64,000 nt of DNA from CBDEGU01 sp965238045 (lineage in GTDB: Bacteria; Acidobacteriota; Terriglobia; Bryobacterales; UBA6623). The stretch spans positions 1,240,001-1,304,000 of the forward strand of contig CBDEGU010000012.1 in assembly GCA_965238045.1 (NCBI GenBank), read 5' to 3'. Below, one piece after another: positions 35,491 through 43,926 of the stretch; positions within the stretch are counted from its first letter, which is position 1, and the number at the start of each line of letters is the position of its first letter. The notes beneath the pieces are model-generated. The model ran no database searches, was not told where the DNA came from, and saw only the letters and a list, made by a program, of their open reading frames with translations. The position numbers were made by a program, and so were the translations under genes.

Positions 35491-35600
35491 GGAAGGTGTG
35501 AAAAAATGCTGAAACAGCCAGCCGCGCATCACCTAAGTTCTTACGAATCAGAGGACGTTTCGCCGGCGCTTGTGGCAGTCCCGATTTTTGCACAGCTTCC
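35491..35600. repeat. Family B element, 110-bp copy B2
   Basis: The second copy of the 110-bp element, inverted relative to B1 at 29209-29318. Ends GGAAGGTGTGAAAAAATG and TTTTTGCACAGCTTCC are inverted repeats. It lies about 80 bp upstream of the start of the broken defence gene, so B1 and B2 bracket the segment with kdsC and that gene. A possible third relic starts at 37111 (GGAAGCTGTGAACAAAT). Confidence 0.85.
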
Positions 35601-36271
35601 AGCTCCCGAGCCCCACTCCCGTTCGCAAACCCGCCTAAACCCGCCCCGCCGGCCATTGGAGTCACGGCATTTTAAAAAATTCATCTCCATCATTCCATAC
35701 AACTTAACCTCCCGACCCCTCGTCGACCCCGGCACCTCCAAGGTATCCTATAACCGCAATACCCCGCGGGGTCGCCGCCCGTCCCCGCGCACCCGCGCCG
35801 CAAGGCGCATTCACATTTCCGCCGGCAGCCGAGGCCCCGCCTCACCCCCGGTAATCCCAGAACAAAATCAGTGAGGGACAAATCAGCGAGGGGCGGGCGC
35901 CATAATCCCTGACCGCCGACCGCGGAATCCGGCACAGTCCTCGACGCGCCACGCATTGCGAGCGCTCCTGCACGTCGAAAGCCTCGAGCCCTCCCGGCTC
36001 CTAGATCTGGAAAACGAGCGGAAAATCTGTAGCCGAGGCGACTGGGCCGGAGCGCCGTTCAGCCCGCTCCATCAACGTCGGTGAGCGGACGGACGAGCCC
36101 TGGTGCCTGCCGGCGGAGGTGATGTGCGGGGTTCAGCGCGAAAAGACGTCGTATTCGGGGCAGCGCAAGTGTATACTGTGACCGTGCCAGGGCCAAAACG
36201 GAAATCCTGGATCAGGCGACTGGTATTCTTACCTGACTGGCGAATAGGCTGTTGAGAATTCGGAGGAAAAG
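35601..36271. other. Gene-poor stretch before the lysozyme gene
   Basis: About 670 bp of C-rich, low-complexity sequence with no convincing gene. It contains a CCCCGCGGGG palindrome near 35762 and a stretch (CAGCTCCCGAGCCCCACTCC near 35597) resembling the sequence just after the lysozyme gene (near 37210). GGAGG at 36261-36266 is the ribosome binding site of the next gene. Confidence 0.5.
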
Positions 36272-37081
36272 ATGCCACGACCCCTGCTTCGCAAAGGTGA
36301 CAAGAATGACGATGTTCGGAAGTTGCAGGATCTACTCAATCGCATCGGCTCGCTGCTGGGCCTAGACGGAGACTTCGGTAATGGGACGAAGGGCGCTGTC
36401 GAAGCGGCCCAGCGGGAAGCCGAAGTGCCGCTCACGGGGGAGGCGGACGAGGCGACCTGGGAATGGCTCGAGGCTCAGCCCGAGCCGTCCGGCGAGTTGT
36501 CGTGCGAGGGAGTCACCTTCATCGTCAAAGAAGAAGTCAGCAGCCGTGCCTACTACGATAAATTCGTCACCAAGCCGCATTTTCCTGGTACTGAGAGCGG
36601 TGTCACCATCGGCGTCGGCTACGATTTGCGCTTTCAGGACGAAAGCTTCGAGAACGATTGGGCCAGCGACCTGACCGCCGCGCAGATCGATCGCCTTCGG
36701 CCATGGCTTGGCAAGAAAGGGTCCAAGGAGGCTGTCGCTGGACTGGCCGATATCCGCGTCCCGTTTCGCTCCGCGTGGCGCATCTTCACGAAACGGACAT
36801 TGCCGAAGTTCATCGGGCAGACACGAGGGGCATATCAGACACTCGATGATCTTCCGGGCCTCCGCAAAGCGACATTGGTGAGCCTGGTTTACAATCGTGG
36901 CGCGTCCATGGGTGGCGACAGCCGCCGAGAGATGCGCGAGATTCGTGATGCGTTGGCGGCGGAGCAGCCCGAGAAGGTTTCGGAGATCCTTGAATCGATG
37001 AAGCGACTGTGGCCCGATAGCGAAGGACTCCGCAAGAGGCGCGACCACGAAGCAGCCCTTTGGCGTCGCGGGCTGGCGTAA
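36272..37081 (+). CDS. Peptidoglycan-binding lysozyme-like protein
   Basis: A 269-residue protein with two domains. Residues 1-70 are a PG_binding_1 module (LRKGDKNDDVRKLQDLLNRI, GDFGNGTKGAVEAAQREAE). Residues 78-269 are a lysozyme-like domain in which VKEEVSSRAYYDKF and GVTIGVGYDLRF align with the T4-lysozyme/pesticin catalytic set Glu-Asp-Thr (Glu87 or 88, Asp96, Thr112). No signal peptide is visible, as in phage endolysins that need a holin. It starts at ATG 36272 with a strong GGAGG 6 nt upstream. Neighbours are repeats and mobile elements, so phage origin or a secreted antibacterial effector are both possible. There is no capsid, holin or immunity gene beside it. Confidence 0.8.
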   Translation: MPRPLLRKGDKNDDVRKLQDLLNRIGSLLGLDGDFGNGTKGAVEAAQREAEVPLTGEADEATWEWLEAQPEPSGELSCEGVTFIVKEEVSSRAYYDKFVTKPHFPGTESGVTIGVGYDLRFQDESFENDWASDLTAAQIDRLRPWLGKKGSKEAVAGLADIRVPFRSAWRIFTKRTLPKFIGQTRGAYQTLDDLPGLRKATLVSLVYNRGASMGGDSRREMREIRDALAAEQPEKVSEILESMKRLWPDSEGLRKRRDHEAALWRRGLA

Positions 37082-37265
37082 CAGCCCGCGGCGAACGAAG
37101 AGAGGGTACAGGAAGCTGTGAACAAATCAACTTGCCGCAAAATCCAGTGCGGCAAACAAAGGACTTAGTTCGGCGAAAAGAGGTCGAAAGGTAATGAATT
37201 CACTGCTTACAGCTCCCGAACTCCGCTCCCGCCCGCTAACCCCCCGAGCACTACGAATGCGGAAA

Positions 37266-37756
37266 TACCAAACAAACCAAATCTCGTCGAATCGCATTTA
37301 AATCAGTATCTTACAACCATTTCATAAACACCTCCCGCACCCCGCGCGGCCGCTGGCATTCCGTGGCGCGGCATGGCGTCCGACTTCCATCGCGCGGTCC
37401 TCGAAGACCCGTAGCGCGAAGCTCGGTTTTGAGATCCGCGGTTTTTCCCACCCCAGCAAACCATGAATCCTCCGCGCCCCCATCCACCCCCGGCCTGCCG
37501 CCAAGCCCCAACCCCAGACCGCCAAAATCGAACTACCAAACAGACCCAATTTCGCCGGACCCTATCGAAATCAGCGTCTTAGTCAGCGCCCCGCCTTGAC
37601 GTGCCGCGCGCCTCCAGGCCTGCCGTGTCGCCATTCCTGGCGACATATCTTACCCGCACAACCGCACAATCTCTCGACCGCGCGCCCGCCGCCAGTCGCC
37701 AAACCGGTATGCCAAACAGACCCAATTCCCAAAAACCAATCCAGACCCGCATCTCA
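37266..37756. repeat. Three degenerate 48-bp direct repeats
   Basis: Copies at 37266-37313, 37534-37581 and 37710-37756, all on the + strand. They start TACCAAACAAACCAAAT, TACCAAACAGACCCAATT and TGCCAAACAGACCCAATT and end ATCAGTATCTTA, ATCAGCGTCTTA and CCCGCATCTCA. Spacing is irregular (268 and 176 bp), so this is not a CRISPR array. Confidence 0.6.
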
Positions 37757-37921
37757 CGGCCACCTGCCCGGACCGAATCGTGGATCTCCCCCGTGGCCGC
37801 GGCAATCGAAAACCACCGTAGCGCTCGAAGAGACCTGCGGCTTTTCCTGGCCCGCCGAGCGATTAATCCCCCAATCTCCCGCCCCCCCCGCCAAGCTCCG
37901 TAGGAGCGACACATCGAACAG

Positions 37922-37976
37922 CCTGGGGCGTGAGCCCCAGGACCACAGGCCGAAAACAGTCAGCCCCGGCAGGGGC
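37922..37976. repeat. REP-like double hairpin
   Basis: Two GC-rich stem-loops in tandem: CCTGGGGC/GCCCCAGG with a GTGA loop (37922-37941), and GCCCC/GGGGC with a GGCA loop (37963-37976). Preceded by GTAGGAGCGACACATCGAAC. I recall this arrangement as an abundant dispersed repeat in several phyla and likely REP/RAYT-related; no RAYT gene is in the window. Confidence 0.6.
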
Positions 37977-38782
37977 GGCACACACCCCTTCACCACAAAT
38001 ACCGCTCATCGGGCCGCGGAATCCCCCGCTGGAATCCACAGCACCAAGCCCCAAATCCCCCGCCCCCCCCTGTCACGAGATTCTTAGCCCGCCAAATCAA
38101 CAACATACCCCAAAAACCACACAAAACACTTGACAACGCATGCTAGCCTATACCCGTAACGACCGGAAAGGATAGATCACCGCGATCCCCCGACCGTTTC
38201 CTGGCCAGGACAGAAAGCTCGCTCAGCGGTTCATCGCCTCCTCGAATCACAGAGGAAACAGTGACCGCAAAGGCGGGTCTTCGGACGGCTCTCGAAAGTG
38301 GACATCCACCGCGAAGGGCTACGAGCGCGGTCGTGCACCATCGCCGCGCGGAATAATTGCGCGACGTGGCCGCGCCAGAGAACCCTTCGCCCGGAACCGC
38401 CTGCAACTTCCGGCTGGGGCGGCTCGCCGGGATCACATAGTCGGAACGAGAGGCGTCTCTCACTTTTCTAGAATTTTTTGAGATGGGTATTCACTTGACT
38501 CAGGTATTTTGAAATAGCCCCTACATGTTGTGGTTGTCCGTAGCATGTGTTGCGGTGCCTCCGACCAGCGACTTGTAGGGCACCGGTTGGACGGCGACGG
38601 CCTGCTGCACCAGGCGGTAGAAGAGCTTGCCTCGACTTCTGGACTTGCGGCGGTTGAAGCGGAAGGTGAATTCGTCGAGGTAGGAGTCGAGATGCTCGTG
38701 GCTGACGGCTCCTTGATGCGTACCCAGTATCCAGCGCTTCAGCAACGACACCACGCGATGAACGCGGGGGAGCAGTTCCGAG

Positions 38783-40230
38783 GAGATTGTCCCGAATCTA
38801 GTTGAAGGTGGAAGGGCGGCGGTTCTCAAGCCCGGTTCTCTGAGAGAATCGAGCAAACCTTTCACCACAAAGGAGAACCGCCGTGAAGAAACGATATCAC
38901 ATTCTGGATTCCGCGAAGCAACAGCCAGTCAGCCCCAACGACCTCACCCGCCTGCTCAGCCAAAACTCCCAACTCATGCTGCCCTTGGTTGAACTGGTCG
39001 AGCAGTGCCGCGGAGCCGTCGACGAGGTTATCGACGTCACCGGCCGCGCCGCCATTCAAGCCGTGCTGGAACTGTCGGCGCAGCAAGTTACCGGTGGAAA
39101 ACTTTCCCAGCCCGGCAAGAAGCGCCGCGGCGATGTGGTCCGCTGGGGCCGCCAGCCCGGTCGCGTCAAGCTCAGCAACCGCAAACTGCGCGTCAGCAAA
39201 CCCAGACTGCGCAAACGCTCCGGCGGCGAGGTCAAAGTGCCCGCTTACGAAGCGATGCAGGACGACGAACGCCTCGGCGCGCGCATGCTCGACATTCTGA
39301 TGAAGGGCGTCTCGACGCGCAACTATGCCGGGGTGATTGGCGCAATGGCCGGCACGGCCGGGGTGTCGAAATCCGCCGTCAGCCGGGAGGCAGTCGAGGC
39401 CGCCGAAAAGAGCATCGACGAAGTGCTCACGCGGCGCCTCGATGAGCTGGATCTGCTGGTGATCTACGTGGACGGTTTGATCTTCGCAGATCATGTAGTG
39501 CTTGCAGCGGTGGGCGTAGACCGTCGGGGCAACAAACATGTGCTGGGATTGCAGCACGCCGCCACTGAGAGCACAGCCGCCGCCGAAGACTTGCTGAGGG
39601 GCATGGTCGAGCGGGGAGTATCGACGGAGAAAAACAGGCTCTTCGTGCTCGATGGATCGAAGGCCCTGCGGGCGGCGGTGCGCCGCGTCTTCGGCAAAGT
39701 TCCGGTGCAGCGCTGCCGTGCTCACAAGCTGCGCAATGTCGTCGAGCGGCTGCCTAAGGCCGAGCGCGATCAGGCCAAAGCGGCGATCCGGGCCGCCTGG
39801 CGGCTGGGAGCCCAAGATGGACAAGCGCGGCTGGAGAAGCTAGCCCAGTGGTACGAGGGTGACTGGCCCGAGGCGGCGGTGAGTTTGCGCGAAGGCATGG
39901 AGGAGTGTTTCACCATCAACCGCCTGGGTGCGCCGCCGTCGCTGCATCGCTGCCTGGCGACGACGAACATCGTCGAGTCTCCTAACGCCGGGGTGCGGCG
40001 GAGAACGCGGCGAGTGACCCGCTGGAAGGACGCGGCCATGGTGTGTCGCTGGGCCACGGCTGCATTCCTCGATACCGAGAAAAGCTTCCGCAAGATCATG
40101 GGTTACAAGGATCTGTGGATGCTCGACGCCATCCTCAATCCGGCCAAGGCCACAGCAGCAAAGGCTGCCTAGTACAATGCTCTTTTACGCCGCCGCCCTA
40201 CAAACCCTCAACTACGATTGGGACACTCTC
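38783..40230 (+). mobile_element. IS256-family insertion sequence, 1,448 bp
   Basis: Imperfect terminal inverted repeats of about 40 bp (left GAGATTGTCCCGAATC, right reverse complement GAGAGTGTCCCAATCG, both continuing to GGGCGGCGG). Exact 8-bp target duplication GTTCCGAG at 38775-38782 and 40231-40238. It contains one intact transposase gene, so it may still be mobile. The insertion is later than that of the host IS1595 element. Confidence 0.92.
38883..40172 (+). CDS. IS256-family (mutator type) transposase
   Basis: A 429-residue Transposase_mut protein, full length. The DDE core shows DLLVIYVDGLIFADHVVLAA (first Asp), KNRLFVLDGSKALRAAV (second Asp) and RRVFGKVPVQRCRAHKLRNV (CxxH-type insertion). 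The C-terminal LATTNIVESPNAGVRRRTRR carries the catalytic Glu (in NIVES) and arginines. The GTG start at 38883 is about 100 bp inside the left end; GGAGAA upstream fits as ribosome binding site. No frameshift or stop is visible. Confidence 0.93.
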   Translation: MKKRYHILDSAKQQPVSPNDLTRLLSQNSQLMLPLVELVEQCRGAVDEVIDVTGRAAIQAVLELSAQQVTGGKLSQPGKKRRGDVVRWGRQPGRVKLSNRKLRVSKPRLRKRSGGEVKVPAYEAMQDDERLGARMLDILMKGVSTRNYAGVIGAMAGTAGVSKSAVSREAVEAAEKSIDEVLTRRLDELDLLVIYVDGLIFADHVVLAAVGVDRRGNKHVLGLQHAATESTAAAEDLLRGMVERGVSTEKNRLFVLDGSKALRAAVRRVFGKVPVQRCRAHKLRNVVERLPKAERDQAKAAIRAAWRLGAQDGQARLEKLAQWYEGDWPEAAVSLREGMEECFTINRLGAPPSLHRCLATTNIVESPNAGVRRRTRRVTRWKDAAMVCRWATAAFLDTEKSFRKIMGYKDLWMLDAILNPAKATAAKAA

Positions 40231-40935
40231 GTTCCGAGGCCCGCGCCGGTTGCCCGTCCAGGTAGCTCACCTCGTGGCGATAGCCGTCGCTTTCGAGTGG
40301 CCCGTAACCCAGCCAACCGTCGGTGTGGACCACGCTGCCGGGTTCGACCGACTCGCCAACGAAGGCCATCAAGCTGTCCCCGGAGGCGTTCGGAATCGTG
40401 CGCATCCGAATTCGTCCGATGCCTGCGCCATCTTCCTCGGCCGCTACTGCAATCAGCGCTTTCGCGTCGGTTTGGCGGCCCCGCACGCCCTCCTCCAGGG
40501 CTCCTAAGTAGGTCTCGTCAACCTCAACGCGCCCGCTGAGCCGGTCGCGTCCGGGCCGTACCATAGCGCGCCGGAGCTTGTGCAACCAAGTCCAGGCCGT
40601 CTTGTAGCTGCCCAGGCCCAACGCTCGTTGCAATCCCAGTGCGCTGGCCCCGTTCTTCTGGCTGGTGAGCCACCACATGGCTCGAAACCAGCTCTGGAGC
40701 GGTTTGCGGGTGTCTTGAAATAAGCAGCACCGTGCGTACCGCCCAGGTTTTGTCATGCCCGCATCGCGGACAACGAAAACCCTCCGGCCAGCGGAGTTGA
40801 CACAGATACTCCCGACAGGCCTGCTCGTTGGCGAAACGCGCCTCGACCTCGGCCAGATTCCGCGGATAATCTTCCATTTTCCAAGATCCTACATCTTGTG
40901 GTCACCTGAGTCAAGTGAATACCCATCTTTTTTGA

Positions 40936-41276
40936 ATTTGAAAAAGAAGCACCACGAAGAACGAAGCCAGCAACCCCAGCCAGCCAGCAGCCTCAGCCAC
41001 CCACCCAACCCATCCGCCAAACCATGCAGCGGATCGAGGGCCGAGACACCGTCGAGCCCCTCAAGCCGCCCGTCGCCGCCAAATATCCGAAAATCCGGGC
41101 AAATCCGGACAAAACGACACCCAAGAACCTTTCCCCGAACCAACCTTAGCCGTCTCCCTCTTCAAAAAAAAGCTAACAAAATCCCCAAAAACCGGGCATA
41201 ACCGGACAAACGGACCCCCGGTTCACGCAGCTGTCCCCGGGCGCGGCTGGGTCGAGCTGTGGTCTTTGACACGGCA
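40936..41276. other. Gene-poor stretch right of the nested IS elements
   Basis: About 340 bp of C-rich, low-complexity sequence with two similar tracts, GGGCAAATCCGGACAAAACG near 41097 and GGGCATAACCGGACAAACGG near 41195. No gene is supported. Confidence 0.5.
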
Positions 41277-41315
41277 CCACATCGGCGGCTGGCGGAGCAC
41301 CACCCGCCGATGTGG
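41277..41315 (-). terminator. Perfect 12-bp stem-loop after a FAH-family gene
   Basis: Arms CCACATCGGCGG (41277-41288) and CCGCCGATGTGG (41304-41315) with a 15-nt loop, starting about 15 nt after the stop codon of the minus-strand gene that ends at 41330. There is no T-run after it, so it would be a non-canonical terminator or a transcript-stabilising hairpin. Confidence 0.5.
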
Positions 41316-41329
41316 CAGCAGGAAGAGAG

Positions 41330-42181
41330 TTAGGAGCTGACGACCGTGTTCTTCAGTATCCCGATGCCCTCGACTTCAACTTCCACCACGTCGCCGGCCT
41401 TCATCGCGCTGGTCTTGCCCGGTGTGCCGGTAAAGATGACGTCGCCCGCTGTGAGGGTTACGTAGTTGCTGATGTGGCTGACGATCTCGGGCGGTCCGAA
41501 CACCAGGTCGCTGATCAGCTGGGTTTGCTTGACCTCGCCGTTCAGACGGCACTGGATGCGCGACTTGGCATAGTCGAGCCCAACGGCAATCGAAGGACCC
41601 AAGGGTCCGAACGTGTCGGCGCCTTTCGCGCGCCACCACTGCACGTCCTTCTTATCGCCCCGCGTGCCGTTCTGCCAGTTGCGGTCCGAGACATCGTTGC
41701 CGCAGGTATAGCCAAAGATGTAATCGGGCGCCTGCTCCACCGAGACGCGGCTGGCCTTGCGGCCGATGACGATCACGAACTCGGCCTCGTAATGAACATC
41801 CTTCGCGCCAGGCGGGATGATGATCTCACCTCCGGGATCGAGCAGGGCGGTCGTCGGCTTGTAGAAGATCTCCGGGACCTTCGGCGCCGGCCGATCGCCA
41901 ATATGGCTCTTGTAGTTCAGCCCGACACACAGTACCTTCGGCGGCTCGCAAGGATAACGAAGCTTCACGTCCGCCAGCGCGACGGTCTCACCGCTGGGCT
42001 TGCGGTCCCCGAAGAGTCCGCCCTCAATGGGGCGAATCTGATCGCCCTCCAGAATTCCATACGATACACTTCCGTTCCGCTCATAGCGAACATAGTGGGT
42101 CACCTGACCCGAGCCCGTCTGGGCCATGGCCGCACCTCCGATGGTCAAAGCCGAAATAAAGGTTCTGCGTGTTGTCCGCAC
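41330..42181 (-). CDS. Exported fumarylacetoacetate hydrolase-family protein
   Basis: A 283-residue FAH-fold protein (hydrolase/decarboxylase/isomerase acting on diketo acids). The metal-binding core is complete: VGLNYKSHIGDRPAPKVPEI, VHYEAEFVIVIGRKASRVSV (Glu ligands), GYTCGNDVSDRNWQ and GDVIFTGTPGKTSAMKAGD. The N-terminus (RTTRRTFISALTIGGAAMAQ) is Tat-like, unusual for this normally cytosolic family. It is followed by a hairpin and preceded by a paralogue with a 57-bp gap on the same strand, an evident tandem duplication. Confidence 0.85.
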   Translation of the reverse strand: MRTTRRTFISALTIGGAAMAQTGSGQVTHYVRYERNGSVSYGILEGDQIRPIEGGLFGDRKPSGETVALADVKLRYPCEPPKVLCVGLNYKSHIGDRPAPKVPEIFYKPTTALLDPGGEIIIPPGAKDVHYEAEFVIVIGRKASRVSVEQAPDYIFGYTCGNDVSDRNWQNGTRGDKKDVQWWRAKGADTFGPLGPSIAVGLDYAKSRIQCRLNGEVKQTQLISDLVFGPPEIVSHISNYVTLTAGDVIFTGTPGKTSAMKAGDVVEVEVEGIGILKNTVVSS

Positions 42182-42238
42182 TTGTCTGACTCCGTCCTGG
42201 CGGGCTCGCCTGCCCGACTCTCGGCCCGTGGCCGGTTC

Positions 42239-43102
42239 TCAGCCCGCGACCGGGTTTCTGAGGATGCCGATGCCGCCGATCTCGACTTCGGCGACATCTC
42301 CGGCTTTCATCGCACTGGTTTGTCCGGGAGTCCCAGTGAAGATCACGTCGCCAGGCAGCAGCGTGACCGCCTGACTAATGAAGCTGACGACTTCCGGCGG
42401 TTTGTGGATCAGGTCGCTCAGAACCTGCTCCTGCTTGACCTCGCCGTTCAGGCGAAGCTGAATCGTCGATTTCTCGTAGTCCAGCCCGATGGCGATGGCC
42501 GGACCCATCGGCCCGAACGTGTCGCTGCCCTTGCCGCGCCACCACTGAAGGTCCTTATTTTCACGTCCGTCGATCGATCCGTTCTGCCAGTTGCGCTCGC
42601 TAACGTCATTGCCGCAGGTGTATCCCAGGATGTAGTCAGGCGCTTCTTCCAGCGACACACGGCGCGCTTTCTTGCCGATGACAATCACGAATTCGGCCTC
42701 GTAGTGGACATCTTGAGCCCCCGGGGGGAAGACGATGTCTTCGCCAGGACCGATCAGGCTCGTAATCGGCTTGTAGAACGGCTCGGGATACTCGGGAATC
42801 GGCCTGTCTTCTCCGATATGGCTGCGATAGTTGCCCGCCAGCGCGAGCACCTTCGAGGGCTCCACCGGATAGAGCAGTTTCACCTCGGCCAAAGCGAGCG
42901 TATTGCCGGTGGGCTTGCGGTCGCCGAACAGATCGCCGTCAATCTCGTGAATCGTTTCACCGTCGAGCCCGCCGAAAGCCACGCGGTCTTGGTGGCGATA
43001 ACGCACGAATCTGTTAAGCACCGGGGGAGCCGAACTGCCGCATCCCCAAGTGGCCGCGCCCGCCGCGAAGGCGGCCATGAATGTTCTGCGAGTTCCGATC
43101 AT
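42239..43102 (-). CDS. Exported FAH-family protein, tandem paralogue
   Basis: A 287-residue paralogue of the downstream gene with the same core (LALAGNYRSHIGEDRPIPEY, VHYEAEFVIVIGKKARRVSL, GYTCGNDVSERNWQ, GDVIFTGTPGQTSAMKAGD). The N-terminus is GTRRTFMAAFAAGAATWGCG, a Tat signal ending in a lipobox-like Cys, so this copy may be membrane-anchored while its partner is soluble. Substrates are unknown; acylpyruvate- or 2-keto-3-deoxy-type acids are typical of the family. Confidence 0.83.
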   Translation of the reverse strand: MIGTRRTFMAAFAAGAATWGCGSSAPPVLNRFVRYRHQDRVAFGGLDGETIHEIDGDLFGDRKPTGNTLALAEVKLLYPVEPSKVLALAGNYRSHIGEDRPIPEYPEPFYKPITSLIGPGEDIVFPPGAQDVHYEAEFVIVIGKKARRVSLEEAPDYILGYTCGNDVSERNWQNGSIDGRENKDLQWWRGKGSDTFGPMGPAIAIGLDYEKSTIQLRLNGEVKQEQVLSDLIHKPPEVVSFISQAVTLLPGDVIFTGTPGQTSAMKAGDVAEVEIGGIGILRNPVAG

Positions 43103-43186
43103 GATTGTGACATCCAGAAGTTGAGATCGGGGTTAGTGTAGCAAAATGCCAGACTTCGCGAGAGCTTCCCATTGAGCCGTGTCAAG

Positions 43187-43258
43187 AGGCGATAGAAATG
43201 TCCCCCTAAGAGGGCGATAGAAATGTCCCCCTCGGCAGCCCAATAGAAAGATCCCCTT
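43187..43258. repeat. Three tandem GATAGAAATGTCCCC repeats
   Basis: Three direct copies about 25 bp apart: GGCGATAGAAATGTCCCCCT (43188), the same again (43213) and a diverged CCAATAGAAAGATCCCCTT (43240). Multiple direct copies of this type are seen at the ends of IS21-family elements (recollection), so this is probably an IS21 end relic. No istA/istB gene remains. Confidence 0.55.
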
Positions 43259-43641
43259 GAAGGCGAAAGATTAGGGAGGTGGCAGGAATCTTGCCGCACC
43301 AGACGGATCGGAAACGATGCGGAGCATGGCACTAAGTGCAACCGCGGCGAAGGACGCGGCGGGCAACAGCGGCTGGATGGACAAGTTCTGGGCCAGCGAA
43401 CCGGCTCGGGGGCGTCCGTCGAAGCTCGCCGCTCCGGCCGCCCTCCGGCGAACTCCGCGGCGGGCTTCCAGCCCTAGCCTGGAGGGGAAAGTTGTGCTTT
43501 GCGGGAAAGAGGAACTTGCTACTGTGCGTCGACGGCCCCGCCGTTCTGCTTGCCGAGCACGGCCGGAGCTTGCCGAGCACGGCTGGTCCCGGCTAGAATC
43601 AAGAATTCGCTTGCAATACACGCGACAGACGCGGAGGATAC
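43259..43641. other. Non-coding stretch upstream of acpP
   Basis: About 380 bp without a supported gene. A stretch near 43540-43585 repeats GCCGAGCACGGC twice (GCTTGCCGAGCACGGCCGGA, GCTTGCCGAGCACGGCTGGT). The promoter of acpP-fabF should lie here, possibly near AATTCGCTTGCAATACACGC (43603-43622). Confidence 0.4.
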
Positions 43642-43881
43642 ATGGACGTTGAGCAGAAGGTAAGGCAGATTATCTGCGAGCAGTTGAGTGTCGAGGAATC
43701 CGAGGTGACCTCGGAGGCGTCGTTTGTCGAGACGCTGAACGCGGATTCGCTCGACATCGTCGAACTTGTCATGGCCTTTGAAGAGGCGTTCAACATCGAG
43801 ATTCCCGACGATGAAGCAGAGAAGATCCAGAAGGTGTCAGACGCGGTCAAGTATATCGATGCCCACAAGAAAGGCAGCTAG
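43642..43881 (+). CDS. acpP: Acyl carrier protein
   Basis: A 79-residue acidic four-helix protein. The phosphopantetheine attachment motif is NADSLDIVELVMAFEEAF with Ser36 modified. The start MDVEQKVRQIICEQL and the acidic helix III (IPDDEAEKIQKV) are typical of fatty acid synthesis AcpP. It is followed by fabF after 45 nt, the classic acpP-fabF pair. Confidence 0.95.
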   Translation: MDVEQKVRQIICEQLSVEESEVTSEASFVETLNADSLDIVELVMAFEEAFNIEIPDDEAEKIQKVSDAVKYIDAHKKGS

Positions 43882-43926
43882 TTCGTCGCCGTCTCCGGCC
43901 CGGGTGAGCCCAAGGGAGAAACAGTC

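Larger units (their letters stand above)
37082..38473. other. 1.4-kb gene-poor, C-rich repeat region
   Basis: No convincing gene. The + strand is strikingly C/A-rich. Identifiable contents: a possible family B end at 37111; three degenerate 48-bp repeats (37266-37756); a double GC hairpin (37922-37976); runs of C on the + strand. A 106-residue open frame on the minus strand at 38143-38463 has no recognisable features. The region ends at the 8-bp target duplication of the IS1595 element. Confidence 0.6.
38521..40877 (-). pseudogene. IS1595-family transposase, interrupted and deleted
   Basis: The N-terminal part starts at 40877 with a zinc-ribbon (LRWPEGFRCPRCGHDKTWAV), then loses about 50 nt and the frame near 40720, and resumes as FQDTRKPLQSWFRAMWWLTS, GLGSYKTAWTWLHKLRRAM, VEVDETYLGALEEG (catalytic Asp) and HTDGWLGYGPLE. 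It is cut at 40238 by the nested IS256 element. The C-terminus is at 38774-38521 (LLPRVHRVVSLLKRW, HLDSYLDEFTFRFNRRKSRS with the catalytic Glu/Asn region). Removing the nested element and one 8-bp repeat joins the two sides in frame as PARASELLPRVHRVV. The element is non-autonomous. Confidence 0.9.
38482..40927 (-). mobile_element. IS1595-family element carrying a nested IS256-family element
   Basis: Perfect 24-bp terminal inverted repeats at 38482-38505 (begins GATGGGTATTCACTTGAC) and 40904-40927, flanked by an exact 8-bp target duplication TTTTTTGA at 38474-38481 and 40928-40935. Without the nested element it would be 990 bp, right for IS1595. Its single transposase gene is on the minus strand and is doubly broken. 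Confidence 0.92.

Noticed and set aside
37266..37756. CRISPR array
   Set aside because: Only three degenerate repeats with unequal spacing and no cas genes.
38143..38463. 106-residue minus-strand frame left of the IS1595 element
   Set aside because: No motif, unusual composition and no ribosome binding site; treated as non-coding.
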